This document shows positions 63,076 through 64,000 of a DNA stretch of 64,000 nucleotides, piece by piece. The stretch is from Prorocentrum cordatum. Taxonomy: Eukaryota; Sar; Dinophyceae; Prorocentrales; Prorocentraceae. Numbering within the stretch: the first letter of the stretch is position 1; every line of letters begins with the position of its first letter. The notes under the pieces are model-generated. The model had not been told where the DNA came from, did no database searches, and saw only the letters and a program-made list of their open reading frames with translations. The stretch covers positions 312,286 to 376,285 of the forward strand of contig CAUYUJ010021649.1 of assembly GCA_963575745.1 (NCBI GenBank). Direction: 5' to 3'. Made by a program: the position numbers and the translations under genes.

Positions 63076-63297
63076 AGGTAGGCGGCCAAGCCCTCGCTGT
63101 GCCCTCGGCGCCCCTGGGAGGGTGCCGGCCGCGCCGCGCTCTGCGCCCGTCGGTGGCCTCTCGGCGTCCCCGCCTCGGGAGGCAGGGCGCCGGCCCTCGC
63201 CCTCCAGTGGCAGGGACGCCGAGTCGTCGTGGAGGCAGGGCGTTTCTGAGAAGCCTCCCCCCCTGCCCCATACCCCCCTGTGCGCGTGGCGGAAGGA

Positions 63298-63385
63298 GGA
63301 GGGAGGGAGGGAGGGAGGGAGGGAGGGAGGAGGAGGAGGAGGAGGAGGAGGAGGAGGAGGCGGAGAAGGAGGAGGAGGAGGAGGT
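63298..63385. repeat. (GGGA)n then (GGA)n tract
   Basis: About eight GGGA units followed by GGA units. Confidence 0.95.
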
Positions 63386-63642
63386 GGATCAGTGTAAACC
63401 CAGGGGTCATCAGCGATGTTGGAATCAACCCTCCCCCCAAGCTCCCCTGTCAAAGGCCCTATACAAGGGTTCATTTCCACTGAGGGAGCTGCCTCGTTTG
63501 AAAACAACCGCTTGAAGACCATGGAGCATGCCAGAACATCGTCAACGGGATCCCTCAACCTGACTGTTGCGTCTTGACGATCCTGAATCTTGCCAGAACG
63601 CCATCCCTGGGATTTCAACACCGTGAATCAACGAAAACGAAT

Positions 63643-63880
63643 GTGCGCAGCGCAAAGGCGAGAGGCACATGTTGAAAACCATTCGTTCTCAATCCGCGAA
63701 ACTTCTGCAAAGTTACAACACGACAGTGCGCGGCGCAAAAGCGAGAGCCAGTTTGAAAACCAGTCGCCTTCAATCCATTAAACCATTGCAAGGTTTTCAA
63801 ATGAATCTGCGCAACGCTAAGGCGGAAGCCACATGTTGAAAACGACCCGCCCTCCACTTGTGAAACTGTTTCCATTTTCA
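63643..63880. repeat. Tandem repeat, three units of about 82 bp
   Basis: TGCGCAGCGCAAAGGCGAGAG...TTGAAAACCA...CAATCC recurs at 63,643, 63,727 and 63,808 with about 20-25% divergence. No gene. Confidence 0.85.
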
Positions 63881-63899
63881 ATATTTCAGGGTCATAATT

Positions 63900-63935
63900 G
63901 ATGGGGAAGTCTCAGGCGAAACGCCCAGCCCGCCC
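63900..63935. repeat. Isolated satellite-like word
   Basis: GGGGAAGTCTCAGGCGAAACGCC resembles the unit start of the 51.45-kb satellite (GGAAGTCTCAGGCGGGAGCC), 11 kb away. Confidence 0.6.
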
Positions 63936-64000
63936 TAAAAACTGGCCTCGCGGTGCGACCGGGAAAAGTTACTTATAAGGAAAAGGACAGGGGGAGGAGG

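Overview
The window reads as nuclear DNA of a dinoflagellate. It is GC-rich and crowded with simple-sequence tracts and small transposons. It carries a 20-of-21 match to the dinoflagellate spliced leader at the head of a decayed retrocopied mRNA (minus strand, 8336-8357). All the better genes in the first third lie on one strand, as in dinoflagellate unidirectional arrays. The genus cannot be fixed from this sequence. Most long open frames are translations of (GGA)n/(CCT)n, (GA)n or (CAT)n tracts and are not annotated as genes.

Region by region. 1-10.4 kb: decayed sequence with frame-broken, coding-like minus-strand pieces, a (GA)n block, a TACTCAC heptamer block, and the spliced-leader-headed retropseudogene (about 6.8-8.36 kb). 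10.5-22.3 kb: the gene-rich core, five minus-strand genes in transcription order: a CACTA/EnSpm-like transposase (one frameshift), a KH-like protein, a CxxC zinc-ribbon/Lys-Ala protein, a two-exon coiled-coil/acidic protein, and a C5 cytosine DNA methyltransferase. Copies of a short self-complementary motif, N-GGC-GA-GCC-N', whose outer base pair occurs as all four Watson-Crick pairs, lie in the intergenic stretches of this core and are rare elsewhere. 22.3-37 kb: no convincing gene; dispersed repeats, a Tc1/mariner-like MITE family with TA duplications and an internal empty-site paralogue, a 194-bp foldback element, and a G-rich tract.

37.0-44.35 kb: a nested retroelement on the minus strand. 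The outer element is a DIRS-order-like RT/RNase H element bounded by split direct repeats (A1-ORFs-B1-A2-B2). It appears to be interrupted by a 5'-truncated LINE with its own RT (active site mutated to YVGD) and RNase H, split into three frames at G8 and C11 runs. 44.5-51.4 kb: MITEs and low-complexity DNA. 51.45-52.5 kb: a seven-unit, about 159-bp satellite running directly into the last exon of a PIF1-like helicase gene (52,580-53,062, plus strand). 53-64 kb: repeats only, including a 1.35-kb CAT/CAG block, a 0.8-kb CCT block and a second full copy of the 9-bp-TSD MITE.

The best candidate for something undescribed is the 10.5-22.3 kb core: a same-strand array joining a transposase, two or three probable nucleic-acid-binding proteins and a DNA methyltransferase, punctuated by the covarying palindrome. 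It could be one large self-methylating transposon or an ordinary tandem gene array that a transposon joined; element ends are not proven here.
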